This document shows, piece by piece, positions 15,363 to 25,222 of a stretch of DNA of 37,451 bases (position 1 is the stretch's first letter; each line of letters starts with the position of its first letter). The DNA is from Bdellovibrio sp. ArHS (GTDB lineage Bacteria > Bdellovibrionota > Bdellovibrionia > Bdellovibrionales > Bdellovibrionaceae). The notes beneath the pieces are model-generated. The model worked only from the letters and a program-made list of their open reading frames with translations. It was not told the origin of the DNA and did no database searches. A program made the position numbers and the translations under genes. The stretch lies in NCBI RefSeq assembly GCF_000786105.1, contig NZ_JTEV01000002.1, positions 1-37,451 on the forward strand. Reading direction: 5' to 3'.

Positions 15363-17162
15363 ATGGATCCTAAGTTTATACGAAATTTCTCAATCATTGC
15401 TCATATCGACCACGGTAAATCTACGTTGGCAGACGGGTTGCTTTCTGCGACGGGAGCTCTCTCTGATCGAGAAAAGAAGGATCAGTTCTTGGATAACATG
15501 GAGCTTGAGCGTGAACGTGGTATCACGATCAAAGCGCAAACGGTGTGTTTGGATTTCAAATCCAAAGATGGCAACATGTATCAGATCAATCTTATCGATA
15601 CACCGGGGCACGTGGATTTTTCTTATGAAGTGTCGCGCTCTTTGGCGGCCTGCGAAGGGGCGATCCTGGTTGTCGATGCCGCACAGGGCGTGGAAGCGCA
15701 AACTTTGGCCAACGTTTATCTGGCCATCGAAAACAATCTGGAAATCATTCCTGTTCTGAATAAAATTGATCTGCCTTCCGCAGACCCGGAAGGTGTTGCA
15801 AAACAGATTGAAGACACTGTGGGCTTGGATTGCACAGGGATCATTCATGCATCCGCAAAGGAAAAAATCGGAATCACCGATATCCTGGAAGCCATTGTCG
15901 AGAAAGTTCCTCCGCCGAAGGCCGATCGTAATTTGACGCCTCGAGCTTTGATCTTTGACTCATGGTTTGATGCTTATCAAGGTGTTGTCGTTTTGGTGCG
16001 CGTGATGGATGGCGTGATTAAAAAAGGCGACAAAATCAAATTCATGGCGACGGATCGCGATTACGAAGTGTTGCGCATGGGTAAATACAAACCCTTTCCG
16101 GCGATGCAAGACACCTTGGAAGCTGGCGAAGTGGGCTTTATCATCTGCGGCATCAAAGACATTCGTGACGTTCAAGTCGGTGATACCGTCACTTCGGCCA
16201 AAAATCCTGCGACAGAACCTCTGGCTGGTTTCCAAAGAATCAAGCCGATGGTTTTTGCGGGTATTTTTCCGGTCGTTGCTTCTGAATATGAAAACTTGAA
16301 GGACGCTTTGGACAAGCTGTGCCTGAACGATTCCTCTTTGACATTCGAAGTTGAAAAGTCTGCGGCGCTGGGCTTCGGCTACCGTTGCGGATTCCTCGGA
16401 CTGCTTCACATGGAAATCGTGCAAGAGCGTTTGGAGCGTGAATTCAATCTCGATCTGATTACGACAGCTCCGACGGTTGTTTATCGAATCACGAAGACCG
16501 ATGGCACCGAGCTGATGCTGGAAAATCCCTCCGGGATGCCGGTGGAAACACAGATTACGAAGTTTGAAGAACCTTATGTAAAAGTGACTTTGCATACGCC
16601 CACGGATTATATCGGTGGTATTTTAAAGCTGTGCGAGGACAAGCGTGGTATTCAGCTGAAGATGGAGTACGTCACCGACAAAAAAGTCATCATCGAGTAC
16701 AAGTTACCGATGAATGAAATGGTGATGGATTTTTACGATCGTCTTAAATCCATCTCCAAAGGATATGCTTCTTTGGAATACGAGTTCATCGGTTTTGAGG
16801 AATCGGACCTGGTAAAACTGGATATTCTTATCAATGGTGAAGCTATTGATGCTCTTTCTCTGATTGTTCACCGCTCAAAGGCACAGAACCGCGGACGCCT
16901 TTTGGCCGAGAAGATGAAAGAACTTATCCCCCGCCAGCAGTATCAAGTGGCGATTCAGGCGGCTATCGGTGCTAAAATTATTGCCCGTGAAACTTTGGGT
17001 GCGATCAGAAAAGACGTGACCGCGAAGTGTTATGGTGGTGATATTTCTCGTAAGCGTAAGCTTTTGGAGAAGCAGAAAGAGGGTAAAAAACGCATGAAGG
17101 CCATCGGCCACGTGGAAGTCCCTCAAGAAGCCTTCCTGGCAATCCTCAAGGTTGAAGACTAA
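15363..17162 (+). CDS. lepA: elongation factor 4 (LepA)
   Basis: This is a 599-residue ribosomal GTPase, the same length as E. coli LepA. G-motifs are AHIDHGKS (residues 13-20), DTPGH and NKID. Domain II, the '[20 protein letters not shown]' EF-G-like domain and the LepA-specific C-terminal domain ('[20 protein letters not shown]', '[16 protein letters not shown]') are all present. The start is ATG 15363 with AAAGAGG upstream, giving the standard N-terminus; the frame is open to 15306, but that part overlaps the metK terminator. It is followed at 9 bases by a signal peptidase, reproducing the lepA-lepB operon of other bacteria. Confidence 0.97.
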   Translation: MDPKFIRNFSIIAHIDHGKSTLADGLLSATGALSDREKKDQFLDNMELERERGITIKAQTVCLDFKSKDGNMYQINLIDTPGHVDFSYEVSRSLAACEGAILVVDAAQGVEAQTLANVYLAIENNLEIIPVLNKIDLPSADPEGVAKQIEDTVGLDCTGIIHASAKEKIGITDILEAIVEKVPPPKADRNLTPRALIFDSWFDAYQGVVVLVRVMDGVIKKGDKIKFMATDRDYEVLRMGKYKPFPAMQDTLEAGEVGFIICGIKDIRDVQVGDTVTSAKNPATEPLAGFQRIKPMVFAGIFPVVASEYENLKDALDKLCLNDSSLTFEVEKSAALGFGYRCGFLGLLHMEIVQERLEREFNLDLITTAPTVVYRITKTDGTELMLENPSGMPVETQITKFEEPYVKVTLHTPTDYIGGILKLCEDKRGIQLKMEYVTDKKVIIEYKLPMNEMVMDFYDRLKSISKGYASLEYEFIGFEESDLVKLDILINGEAIDALSLIVHRSKAQNRGRLLAEKMKELIPRQQYQVAIQAAIGAKIIARETLGAIRKDVTAKCYGGDISRKRKLLEKQKEGKKRMKAIGHVEVPQEAFLAILKVED

Positions 17163-17171
17163 GGAGACAGC

Positions 17172-17939
17172 ATGACGAACAACAAGAACGGCTGGAACTG
17201 GCGTACGAAGTATTTTTGGACTGAAGGTTGGGGATCTCTTTTCCTCGCCGTCTTCATCGCACTTTTCATCCGCTGGGGATTTATCGAAGCTTATGTGATT
17301 CCTTCCGGCTCAATGCTTCCGTCTCTTTTGATTCATGATCATATCTTCGTGAATAAGCTGACCTACGGTTTGCGCGTTCCTTTCAGTGAAAACTGGCTGG
17401 TGAAATTCAATGAGCCCGCGCGTGGTGAAGTGATTGTCTTTAAGTACCCAAAAGACATGAGCACCTTTTTCATCAAGCGTATTGTGGGCGAATCTGGCGA
17501 CAAGATTTATTATGAAAACGGGACCCTTTACATCAACGATAAACCTGTTGATAAAAAAGTTCCCGCGAACATGGACGACTTCAATTGGTTGCGTGATGCG
17601 GACTTTCAACGCGACGGCAACATCAATGATAGTAAAGAAAATTACGTCGAGTTTACGGAAGATCTGCCGGGTGGAAAAAACCATGCAATTCTTCTTCGTA
17701 AAGGCGATATCTACGAAACCTTTGGGCCGGTGACGGTTCCTCCTGATCATTTATTTGTTATGGGGGACAATCGCATGAACTCGTCCGATGGCCGCGTGTG
17801 GGGTTTCTTGCCGAAGCAAAACATCCTAGGTCGCGCCATGTTTGTATGGCTTTCTTGTGAAGAAACGATTCCGGCATTGCCCTTCCTGTGCAATCCTTTG
17901 ACGATCCGCTGGGGACGTTTCTTTCACTCTGTTAACTAG
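17172..17939 (+). CDS. lepB: signal peptidase I, copy 1
   Basis: This 255-residue S26 peptidase removes signal peptides at the periplasmic face of the inner membrane. One N-terminal membrane helix (about residues 15-36) precedes box B with catalytic Ser47 ('VIPSGSMLPSLL'). Box D has the Lys general base, Lys102 ('FFIKRIVGESGD'), and box E is 'VMGDNRMNSSDGRVWG'. AAGGAGA lies ahead of ATG 17172, nine bases after lepA. It is the first of three consecutive paralogues. Copies 1 and 2 share C-terminal Cys-containing segments ('WLSCEETIPALPFLC' here) absent from copy 3. Confidence 0.95.
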   Translation: MTNNKNGWNWRTKYFWTEGWGSLFLAVFIALFIRWGFIEAYVIPSGSMLPSLLIHDHIFVNKLTYGLRVPFSENWLVKFNEPARGEVIVFKYPKDMSTFFIKRIVGESGDKIYYENGTLYINDKPVDKKVPANMDDFNWLRDADFQRDGNINDSKENYVEFTEDLPGGKNHAILLRKGDIYETFGPVTVPPDHLFVMGDNRMNSSDGRVWGFLPKQNILGRAMFVWLSCEETIPALPFLCNPLTIRWGRFFHSVN

Positions 17940-17942
17940 TTG

Positions 17943-18647
17943 ATGGTCAATAACGACGAAACCCGCAATTTAAAAGGAACGTGGAATCAGGCGATTCTAA
18001 CGTTCCTTTTTCCTATTCTGCTGGTGATGGGATTGCGTTGGGCTTTGATCGAACCTTTTGTAATTCCCTCGGGAAGTATGATCCCGAATCTTTTGGTGCA
18101 CGATCATATTCTGGTAAAAAAGTTCTCTTATGGTCTGCATGTTCCCTTTAGCGATAAATGGCTTTTCCAGTGGGCGCAACCCCAGCGTGGGGACATCGTT
18201 GTTTTTAAGTATCCGGAAAATCCTGAAGTCTATTACATCAAACGCTTGATTGGCGTTCCCGGTGACAATGTGGAAGTTCAAAGCGGTCGGATCACACTGA
18301 ACGGTGAAGAACTTCCTTTGCAGCCGGTAGAGCGGCCAGATAACGAAAAAGGTTTTTCTTATTTTCACGAAACTTTGGGTACGCATACGCACACCGTGCG
18401 CTTTCTCTATGAAAGAAACACCAGCGAAGTGCAAGTCTTCACAGTGCCTGAAAATCAGTACTTTTTCATGGGCGACAATCGTGATCAGTCCAGTGACTCG
18501 CGTTTCTGGGGCTTCGTGAAAAATGACTACATTGTTGGAAAGGCCTGGATGATCTGGTTGTCCTGTGAAAGCACCTTGCCGACGATGACGTTTGTCTGTG
18601 ATCCGTCACAAATTCGCTTCAATCGTCTTTTCCAAAAACTCCAATAA
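17943..18647 (+). CDS. signal peptidase I, copy 2
   Basis: The gene encodes 234 residues from ATG 17943; a TTG three bases earlier is equally possible and no strong ribosome site distinguishes them. It has one membrane helix, catalytic Ser45 ('PSGSMIPNLL'), Lys100 ('YYIKRLIGVPGDN') and box E 'FMGDNRDQSSDSRFWG'. Like copy 1 it ends with a two-Cys segment ('WLSCESTLPTMTFVC'), suggesting duplication of copy 1 and a possible conserved disulfide. It begins three bases past the copy 1 stop, so the two are co-transcribed. Confidence 0.93.
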   Translation: MVNNDETRNLKGTWNQAILTFLFPILLVMGLRWALIEPFVIPSGSMIPNLLVHDHILVKKFSYGLHVPFSDKWLFQWAQPQRGDIVVFKYPENPEVYYIKRLIGVPGDNVEVQSGRITLNGEELPLQPVERPDNEKGFSYFHETLGTHTHTVRFLYERNTSEVQVFTVPENQYFFMGDNRDQSSDSRFWGFVKNDYIVGKAWMIWLSCESTLPTMTFVCDPSQIRFNRLFQKLQ

Positions 18648-18688
18648 AAAACCTTTGCGGCCCTGCATTCATTAGGTAGCATTTAAGA

Positions 18689-19366
18689 ATGAGCCGTTGG
18701 CGTGAGTATTTGACCACTTTGATTTTAGCTGTTGTCTGTGCCTTATTTGTGCGCAGTTTTTTGGTGACGGCTTATAAAGTGCCAACGGGTTCCATGCAGC
18801 CGACGCTAAAGCCTGGCGATTTTATTTTTTCTTCACGAATCTCCTATGGTTTTCCTATTCCATTCTCGCAACAGCGGTGGGGTGCTTCATTGCCCGAGCG
18901 TGGGGACTTAGTGGTTTTTACTTATCCCAATCAGCCCGGCGTCACCTATGTTAAGCGTGTCGTGGGTTTACCGGGCGATCGTGTGCAGATTGTAAAGAGT
19001 CGTTTGGTTCTGAACGATGAGCCTCTTGTTTATCAAAAGGCCGAAGAAATTCCCGGCGATAATCCCAATCCCGAGCTCTTTGACATCTTCGACGAAGCGA
19101 CTGGCGATAAAACTTGGAAAGTGATTTTCCAAAAACAGCCTGAAGAAAAGGATTTTGGTCCTTTAGTCGTTCCTCCCGGAGAGGTTTTTTTGCTCGGAGA
19201 CAATCGGGACGCAAGTGACGACTCGCGCTATTGGGGCACAGTGCCCATGCCACAAGTGATTGGCCGAGTTGTGTTTATTTGGCTCTCGCTGGATTGGCAG
19301 CACAAATGGGGTGGAGATCGCTATCCTTCAGTGCGTTGGCAAAGAGTTTTTTCCACGGTGTATTGA
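18689..19366 (+). CDS. signal peptidase I, copy 3
   Basis: This 225-residue S26 peptidase has a membrane helix (about residues 8-27), catalytic Ser35 ('VPTGSMQPTLKPGD'), Lys89 ('YVKRVVGLPGDR') and box E 'LLGDNRDASDDSRYWG'. It lacks the paired C-terminal Cys of copies 1 and 2 and has a more standard sequence, so it is the more divergent member. A 41-base gap separates it from copy 2. TTGCGG (18655-18660) and TAGCAT (18677-18682), 16 bases apart, form a weak promoter whose start would fall at the ATG; no good ribosome site is present. Confidence 0.94.
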   Translation: MSRWREYLTTLILAVVCALFVRSFLVTAYKVPTGSMQPTLKPGDFIFSSRISYGFPIPFSQQRWGASLPERGDLVVFTYPNQPGVTYVKRVVGLPGDRVQIVKSRLVLNDEPLVYQKAEEIPGDNPNPELFDIFDEATGDKTWKVIFQKQPEEKDFGPLVVPPGEVFLLGDNRDASDDSRYWGTVPMPQVIGRVVFIWLSLDWQHKWGGDRYPSVRWQRVFSTVY

Positions 19367-19391
19367 CATCTCGAAACCCGAGCCATAGGCT
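19363..19391 (+). promoter_or_regulatory. candidate promoter for pyrB-carA-carB
   Basis: A perfect TTGACA (19363-19368, overlapping the lepB3 stop) is followed after 17 bases by TAGGCT (19386-19391), a weak -10. The -10 lies inside an inverted repeat. Transcription would start near 19398, a few bases before the pyrB ATG, so little or no leader is expected. Confidence 0.5.
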
Positions 19392-19397
19392 TGGGTT
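19375..19397 (+). promoter_or_regulatory. inverted repeat over the pyrB promoter
   Basis: AACCCGAGCC (19375-19384) pairs with GGCTTGGGTT (19388-19397) across a 3-base ATA loop: ten pairs with one G-U wobble. No T-tract follows, so it is not a standard terminator. It covers the putative -10 and could be a repressor site or an RNA hairpin at the end of the lepB3 transcript. Confidence 0.6.
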
Positions 19398-19414
19398 CTA
19401 GATGTCATCTAGAA
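19396..19414 (+). promoter_or_regulatory. perfect palindrome centred on the pyrB start codon
   Basis: TTCTAGATG-T-CATCTAGAA is a perfect 9+1+9 palindrome containing the ATG (19402-19404). As RNA it can form a 7-bp stem with a 5-base loop, placing the start codon in the hairpin. It shares its first two bases with the preceding inverted repeat, so the two RNA folds compete at the junction. No ribosome site is visible. Confidence 0.6.
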
Positions 19415-20307
19415 ATAATAAATCCATTCTTGATCTTCGTTCCCTTGAAAAAACAAAAATCGATTCTCTATTCTCTGTGGCAGACAGAATTGCTGCCTCT
19501 GACAAGGCGTTGAACGTTGAGGGCTTCGGAAAAACCGGAGCCCTTTTGTTTTTTGAGGCAAGCACGCGCACCCGCATGAGTTTCGAGACCGCTTGTGCGC
19601 GTTGGGGGATTTATCCTCTGCGCCTGGATGGAAAATCAGGAACCAGTCTTGAAAAAGGTGAAACATACGAAGACACCGTGCTGAACGTCGATGCGATGAA
19701 GCCTTCTTTCTTGGTGATTCGTTGTGGAGATGATTTAGATCTGGAAGACCTTGCAAAAAAAGTTCAGGCGCCGATCCTCAACGCGGGTTGGGGTAAAAAA
19801 GGTCATCCGACCCAGGCCTTGTTGGATGCTTACACTCTTCGTAAACATCTGGGAACGTGCGCAGGACAAAAACTTCTGATTGTGGGGGATGTTCGGCACA
19901 GTCGTGTGGCTTCCTCGCATTTTGAACTGGCTGAAAAACTGGGTTATGAAGTGGCGCTTTGCGGACCGGCGGAATTTTTACCTGAAACAGCTTCCTGCAA
20001 AGTATTCTCTTCGTTGCGCGAAGGGCTCTCTTGGGCGACGGCGGCGATGGCCTTGCGAGTGCAACTTGAGCGTCACGCGACGAAATATTCTTTGACGGAC
20101 TACCGGCAGCACTATGGATTTACCAAGGCGAACTTGCAGTTTTTATCAGAGAAAGCCTTGATCTTGCATCCAGGGCCGATCAATCAGGGAACCGAGCTGG
20201 ATACGGATGTTTTGCACGATCCGCGCTGTCAGGTTTTGGATCAGGTTTCAAATGGCGTATTAATTCGTCAAGCCATCGTGTATGCCACGGTGACGGAGGG
20301 AAAATAA
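19402..20307 (+). CDS. pyrB: aspartate carbamoyltransferase catalytic subunit
   Basis: This 301-residue enzyme joins carbamoyl phosphate and aspartate, the committed step of pyrimidine synthesis. The carbamoyl-phosphate loop STRTR is at residues 54-58, 'GHPTQALLDAYTL' carries His135 (E. coli His134), and the aspartate-side 'HPGPINQGTEL' is near residue 257. The usual GPVNRG is here GPINQG, a substitution at the family's Arg position that is worth noting. No regulatory pyrI is present. carA overlaps its stop (TAATG), then an unknown gene and carB follow, so the carbamoyl-phosphate supply is in the same operon. Confidence 0.93.
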   Translation: MSSRNNKSILDLRSLEKTKIDSLFSVADRIAASDKALNVEGFGKTGALLFFEASTRTRMSFETACARWGIYPLRLDGKSGTSLEKGETYEDTVLNVDAMKPSFLVIRCGDDLDLEDLAKKVQAPILNAGWGKKGHPTQALLDAYTLRKHLGTCAGQKLLIVGDVRHSRVASSHFELAEKLGYEVALCGPAEFLPETASCKVFSSLREGLSWATAAMALRVQLERHATKYSLTDYRQHYGFTKANLQFLSEKALILHPGPINQGTELDTDVLHDPRCQVLDQVSNGVLIRQAIVYATVTEGK

Positions 20308-21371
20308 TGAAGGGTTATCTCGTACTAGAAAGTGGTGAAGTTTACACGGGCCTTTGGCATGGTGGAGAAGATCGCGCCGGTGAAGTCGTGTTCAATACCT
20401 CTCATTCCGGTTACGAGGAAATTGCGACGGACCCTTCCTATTTCGCGCAAATCGTGGTGATGACGGCCCCCATGCAGGGCAACTACGGTGTTGAAGACGA
20501 CGTGTGGGAATCCAATCGTCTTTGGATCGAAGGATTTATCTGTCTGGAGATTCAAGACACGGAACGAGATCAGGCTTGGAAAAAAAGGCTTACAGAAAAC
20601 AAAATTCCTCTCTTAACTGAAATTGACACCCGTAACTTGGTTCTGCGTTTGCGCCAAGGGGGAACTCCGTGGGGCGCTCTGGTTCAGGCCGCCTCTGAAA
20701 CGGACGCGCGCCAAAAGGCCGACGTCTTGATTGCGGAAAAGAAGAAAATGGATAAAGACTGGGTTTATCTCGCCTCCCGTAAACAGCCCGAAACCCGTCG
20801 CGGAGACAACATGGTCGGACCGCGCATCGCAGTTTTGGATTTTGGCAGCAAAGAAAATATTTTGCGCGAACTGCAAAAGCGTTGTTCGGAAATTCGTATT
20901 TTCAACAGTCGTTCTGCCGTCCAGGAAATCATGGATTACAATCCCGACGGTATTATGCTGACAAACGGTCCAGGCGACCCGTCAGATGTCAAAATGGCAG
21001 TGGGCACCGTGCGAGAATTGATCGGGGTAAAACCTGTTTTTGGAATCTGCATGGGGCATCAGATTTTGGGGCTCGCTTTAGGTGCTAAAACTTATAAATT
21101 GAAGTTCGGCCATCGTGGCAGCAATCATCCTATTCGCGACACCCTGCTTAATCAGATTTACATGAGCAGTCAGAATCACGGATATGCTGTGGAAGCCAGC
21201 AGTTTGCCTGCGGACGCACAGGTCACGCACACAAACCTAAATGATGGCACTGTGGCAGGTTTTTATAGTGAAAAGAAGAAGTATTTAGGAATACAATATC
21301 ACCCTGAAAGTTGTCCGGGGCCGCATGAAGCGTCCGGGCTGTTTAGTTTCTTTATTGAGCGGATGATATGA
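20307..21371 (+). CDS. carA: carbamoyl-phosphate synthase small (glutaminase) subunit
   Basis: This 354-residue glutamine amidotransferase supplies ammonia to CarB. The N-terminal CPSase small-chain domain ('GEVVFNTSHSGYEEIATDPS') is followed by a class I GATase with nucleophile Cys248 in 'GICMGHQILGLALGAK' and the His/Glu pair in 'QYHPESCPGPHEA'. It is somewhat shorter than E. coli CarA (382). GGAGGG precedes ATG 20307, which overlaps the pyrB stop. Its own stop overlaps the next ATG. Confidence 0.95.
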   Translation: MKGYLVLESGEVYTGLWHGGEDRAGEVVFNTSHSGYEEIATDPSYFAQIVVMTAPMQGNYGVEDDVWESNRLWIEGFICLEIQDTERDQAWKKRLTENKIPLLTEIDTRNLVLRLRQGGTPWGALVQAASETDARQKADVLIAEKKKMDKDWVYLASRKQPETRRGDNMVGPRIAVLDFGSKENILRELQKRCSEIRIFNSRSAVQEIMDYNPDGIMLTNGPGDPSDVKMAVGTVRELIGVKPVFGICMGHQILGLALGAKTYKLKFGHRGSNHPIRDTLLNQIYMSSQNHGYAVEASSLPADAQVTHTNLNDGTVAGFYSEKKKYLGIQYHPESCPGPHEASGLFSFFIERMI

Positions 21372-22015
21372 ACGACTACGAAAAACTGATTGAAAAAATT
21401 CTGAATCACTTTGTCGGCGACTCTTTCAAAGATGAATTAGTCATGGCTAAAAAAGAGTTCTTCGATAATGCCGGAACTCTGGATGAAAACTCAGAGCACT
21501 ACGAATCCCGTATGGCTCAGTTTTATGATTGGTATTTTTTCACGCGCGAGCTCAAAGGTTTTGGTCAAACTCCTTTGGACGCTTGTTTGCTGGTGCGCGA
21601 GCTGCGTTTTTCAGATGATGAACTGAAGACTTTAGAGATTTTAAAGCAGCACCGTCATTCTATTTTTGAGTTTATTAAAATCAAAAACGGCGACGTCTAT
21701 ATCAAAGATCTTTTGGCGAATAAAAAGCTGATCGTAAAACAGTCGTCTTATGTTTTCGGCTTTGATCCGGATGAACTTTTCGAGGTGCGTCTGATTCCGC
21801 AAGGGGATTCTTATGTTTTCGCCCGCGGCTTCTGTTTTCATCCGGAAAGTGCGAAGAAGTTTATTCTCAGCGAAGTAAAACGCCATCGTAAGGATCCTGA
21901 TTTGGATCCGGATGTGTTGATGCTTCGTTTGATTAAAATGCGTTATAAATTTGAACAGTACAAACATGTAAGGCCTGAAATGATTTACTCCAATGAGGGG
22001 AAATTAGGCATTTAA
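21368..22015 (+). CDS. unrecognised protein between carA and carB
   Basis: This 215-residue soluble protein has no signal or membrane helix. It overlaps carA (ATGA) and ends 12 bases before carB, so it is translationally embedded in the pyrimidine operon. 'FYDWYFFTRELKGFGQTPLD' and the later 'GDVYIKDLLANKKLIVKQSS' / 'DELFEVRLIPQGDSYVFARG' loosely resemble a domain seen in some SEC-C-type bacterial proteins, where a tryptophan-aspartate strand is followed by G-x-T-P-L and a beta-rich half. That comparison is from memory and weak. There are no obvious catalytic motifs. Function unknown; co-expression with CarA/CarB is the only firm context. Confidence 0.75.
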   Translation: MNDYEKLIEKILNHFVGDSFKDELVMAKKEFFDNAGTLDENSEHYESRMAQFYDWYFFTRELKGFGQTPLDACLLVRELRFSDDELKTLEILKQHRHSIFEFIKIKNGDVYIKDLLANKKLIVKQSSYVFGFDPDELFEVRLIPQGDSYVFARGFCFHPESAKKFILSEVKRHRKDPDLDPDVLMLRLIKMRYKFEQYKHVRPEMIYSNEGKLGI

Positions 22016-22027
22016 AAGGGGGAAAGA

Positions 22028-25000
22028 GTGTCGCGTAAGTCCAGCCTAAAACGGGTATTGATTATTGGATCTGGACCCATCGTAATTGGACAAGCCTGTG
22101 AGTTTGATTACTCCGGCACTCAAGCCTGTAAGGCCCTGATGAAAGAAGGATTGGAAGTGATTCTTGTCAATTCCAATCCTGCGACCATCATGACGGACCC
22201 CGAGGTGGCCACCCGAGTTTATGTCGAGCCCCTGAAGGTTGAATATCTTGAAAAAATCATCGAAAAAGAAAAGCCCGATGCTGTGATCCCCACGTTAGGG
22301 GGGCAGACGGCGCTGAACTTGGCGCTTGATCTTCACGCTAAAGGCATTCTGCAAAAACACAAAGTCCAACTGTTGGGGGCGACTCCTGAAGTTATCAAGG
22401 CCGGAGAGGATCGCGAGATCTTCCGGGGATTGTTGGATAAAATTGGCGCGCGCTATCCGAAAAGCCATCTGGTGCGCACTTTCGAACATGGCATGCAGAT
22501 CGCGGAGGACCTAGGTTATCCAATGATCCTGCGACCCAACTACACGCTAGGCGGTGGTGGGGGCGGGATTGCCTATTCGCCTGAAGAATACAAAAAGATG
22601 CTGGTGACTGCTTTGCATGAAAGCCCGACGTCTGAAGTTCTGGTAGAAGAAAGTATTCTGGGATGGAAAGAATTCGAGCTGGAAGTGATGCGTGACCATA
22701 AGGGCACATTCGTCGTCGTCTGCAGTATCGAGAATCTTGATCCTTGCGGCGTGCACACCGGTGACAGTATTACGGTCGCTCCTCAGCAAACCTTAAGTGA
22801 CCGCGAATATCAGCATATGCGTGATGAAGCGTGCAAGATTATCAATGAAGTAGGTATTCAAACAGGCGGAGCTAACATTCAGTTCGCGGTCCATCCAACA
22901 ACACGCGAACGCGTCGTGATTGAGATGAATCCGCGCGTAAGCCGTTCGTCCGCGTTGGCAAGTAAGGCGACGGGCTTTCCCATCGCCAAGATCGCCGCTT
23001 TGCTGGCGATTGGCTACAGCCTTGACGAACTTCAAAATGACATTACCAAGGTCACTCCGTCTTGTTACGAACCCGCGTTGGACTATGTCGTTACAAAAAT
23101 TCCTCGATTTGCTTTTGAAAAATTCTCTGGTTCTAAGGACTCTTTGACGACACAAATGAAAAGCGTTGGCGAAGTCATGGGGATTGGCAGAACTTTACAA
23201 GAATCCCTGATGAAAGCGTTGGCAAGTCTTGAGAAAAATCCGCAAGGAATTCCGGAAGTGGCTTTGGAAATCGGAAAAGTTTCTTATCCGAATAGTCAGC
23301 GGATCTATCATCTTTTCCAGGCCTTCCGCGATGGAAAAACTGTGGCGGAAATCGAAGAATTGACTCGCATCAATCCGTATTTCCTGGAACAGATCGAGGC
23401 TCTGATCAAGTTCGAAGGCAAAATCAAAAATGACTTCAGCGAGGCGAATGCAGATCTGCTTCTTGCCGCGAAAAGAAAAGGTTTCACCGATGCCCGCATC
23501 GCCGTTTTGGCGGGAAAAAAGGAATCCGAAGTGCGCGCCCTCAGGGAAAAACAAGGTATTTTGCCGAAGTATCAACAGGTGGATACCTGTGCCGGAGAGT
23601 TCGAATCGACCACGCCTTACTTCTATTCTTCTTATTGGCCTTCGGTCTCTGCAAAAGTGAACGCCGCCAACGCCGTCGTGGTGATTGGCAGTGGGCCTAA
23701 TCGCATTGGGCAAGGTATTGAATTCGACTACAGCTGCGTGCGTGGCGTGAAGGCCTTTCAAAAGGCCGGCAGCAAAGTGGTGATGGTCAATTCAAATCCC
23801 GAGACTGTTTCCACAGATTACGACACTTCAGACGTCTTGTTCTTTGAACCTCTGACGGCTGAAAGTCTGATTGAAATTATGCGCTTCATGCAGCCAATGG
23901 GTTTTGTGGCGCAGTTAGGCGGTCAAACGCCGATCAACGTCGCGCCGGAATTGGTGAAAGCTGGTTACAAACTTTTAGGCTCTTCTTTGGAAACCATCGA
24001 TCTTGCGGAAGATCGTGGTCTATTCTCTAAAATCTGTCGCGAGTTGAACTTTGCCATTCCTAAATCGGCAATGGCGGGTTCCGTCGTAGAAGCTCTTCAA
24101 CACGAAGAGGCTGTGGGCTATCCCATGATCTGCCGTCCTAGCTATGTGTTAGGCGGACGTCGCATGGAGGTCATCGAGAATCGTGATGAACTTCTTTCTT
24201 ACTTCCAGCGCCACAAGGATTATATCTCGGCAGAAAAGCCCTGTTTGATGGATCAGTTTCTGGCGGGCGCCTTGGAAGTGGACGTGGATTTAGTACGTGG
24301 TCAGGATTGGACTGTTGTGGGCGGAGTCGTCGAACACATCGAAGCCGCCGGCGTGCACTCAGGGGATTCCATGGGTGTATTGCCACCACATCGCTTGAAA
24401 GATGAGACCTGTGAACGCATTGAAGACTTAAGTAAACGTTTGGCTGACCGTATCGGTGTGATTGGTCATTTGAATCTACAGCTCGCCGTTAAAAACGACG
24501 TGGTTTATATGCTTGAAGCCAATCCTCGCAGTTCACGCTCAGTGCCTTTTGTGGCTAAAGCGACCAGCATCCCGTTGATTGATTTGGGTGTTGCGGCCAT
24601 GTTGGGCAAAAGGAAGAAAGATCTGAAGCTCGATGGCTTGAAATGGCGAAAGACACAGACTGTGTCAGTCAAAGGCGTGGTTTTCCCTTTCAAAAAGTTC
24701 CCGGAATCAGACTCGTTACTGGGGCCTGAGATGAAATCCACCGGTGAAAGCATGGGACGAGGAAAGAATTATTCCGAAGCGCTTTCCAAAGCCTTTCTTT
24801 CAAGTAACATAAGACTTCCGAAGATGGGGCAGGTCTTCTTCTCGCTGCGTGATAAAGATAAAGAGGGAATGCTCACTTTGGCGAAGGAACTGCAAAGAAT
24901 GGGTTATGGTGTGTCGGCAACGACGGGCACCGCGACCTTCTTTAATGACCATGGCGTGAACTGTCTTTCGTTAAGAAAAGTCGATGAAGGACGTCCGCAC

Positions 25001-25222
25001 TGTGTGGATAAGATCCGCTCAGGCGAAGTGGCCTTTGTCATCAATACCACCTCAGGCAAACGTGCCATTGAAGCCAGCTTCGACATTCGTCGAGCTTGCA
25101 CGGATTACAATATTCCTTGTCTAACGGAAAGTGATGCTGCCGAGGCGTTTGTTCTTGCTTTGAAAAATGAAAGAAATGAGTCATCATCTGTCGAGGCCCT
25201 GACCCCGATGGAGGAATTTTGA
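22028..25222 (+). CDS. carB: carbamoyl-phosphate synthase large subunit
   Basis: This 1064-residue synthase has the usual internal duplication. The first ATP-grasp half (carboxyphosphate) begins '[20 protein letters not shown]', with '[13 protein letters not shown]'. The second half (carbamate kinase) begins '[20 protein letters not shown]', with '[13 protein letters not shown]'. The C-terminal allosteric MGS-like domain (about residues 935-1045) contains '[14 protein letters not shown]'. GTG 22028 has GGGGGAAAG upstream. Full length with no disruption. Its TGA overlaps the TTG of the next gene, formally joining the pyrimidine operon to the pilus cluster. Confidence 0.97.
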   Translation: MSRKSSLKRVLIIGSGPIVIGQACEFDYSGTQACKALMKEGLEVILVNSNPATIMTDPEVATRVYVEPLKVEYLEKIIEKEKPDAVIPTLGGQTALNLALDLHAKGILQKHKVQLLGATPEVIKAGEDREIFRGLLDKIGARYPKSHLVRTFEHGMQIAEDLGYPMILRPNYTLGGGGGGIAYSPEEYKKMLVTALHESPTSEVLVEESILGWKEFELEVMRDHKGTFVVVCSIENLDPCGVHTGDSITVAPQQTLSDREYQHMRDEACKIINEVGIQTGGANIQFAVHPTTRERVVIEMNPRVSRSSALASKATGFPIAKIAALLAIGYSLDELQNDITKVTPSCYEPALDYVVTKIPRFAFEKFSGSKDSLTTQMKSVGEVMGIGRTLQESLMKALASLEKNPQGIPEVALEIGKVSYPNSQRIYHLFQAFRDGKTVAEIEELTRINPYFLEQIEALIKFEGKIKNDFSEANADLLLAAKRKGFTDARIAVLAGKKESEVRALREKQGILPKYQQVDTCAGEFESTTPYFYSSYWPSVSAKVNAANAVVVIGSGPNRIGQGIEFDYSCVRGVKAFQKAGSKVVMVNSNPETVSTDYDTSDVLFFEPLTAESLIEIMRFMQPMGFVAQLGGQTPINVAPELVKAGYKLLGSSLETIDLAEDRGLFSKICRELNFAIPKSAMAGSVVEALQHEEAVGYPMICRPSYVLGGRRMEVIENRDELLSYFQRHKDYISAEKPCLMDQFLAGALEVDVDLVRGQDWTVVGGVVEHIEAAGVHSGDSMGVLPPHRLKDETCERIEDLSKRLADRIGVIGHLNLQLAVKNDVVYMLEANPRSSRSVPFVAKATSIPLIDLGVAAMLGKRKKDLKLDGLKWRKTQTVSVKGVVFPFKKFPESDSLLGPEMKSTGESMGRGKNYSEALSKAFLSSNIRLPKMGQVFFSLRDKDKEGMLTLAKELQRMGYGVSATTGTATFFNDHGVNCLSLRKVDEGRPHCVDKIRSGEVAFVINTTSGKRAIEASFDIRRACTDYNIPCLTESDAAEAFVLALKNERNESSSVEALTPMEEF

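Noticed and set aside
22395-22789. Minus-strand frames opposite carB
   Set aside because: They are shadows of a 1064-codon conserved gene with no independent start signals.
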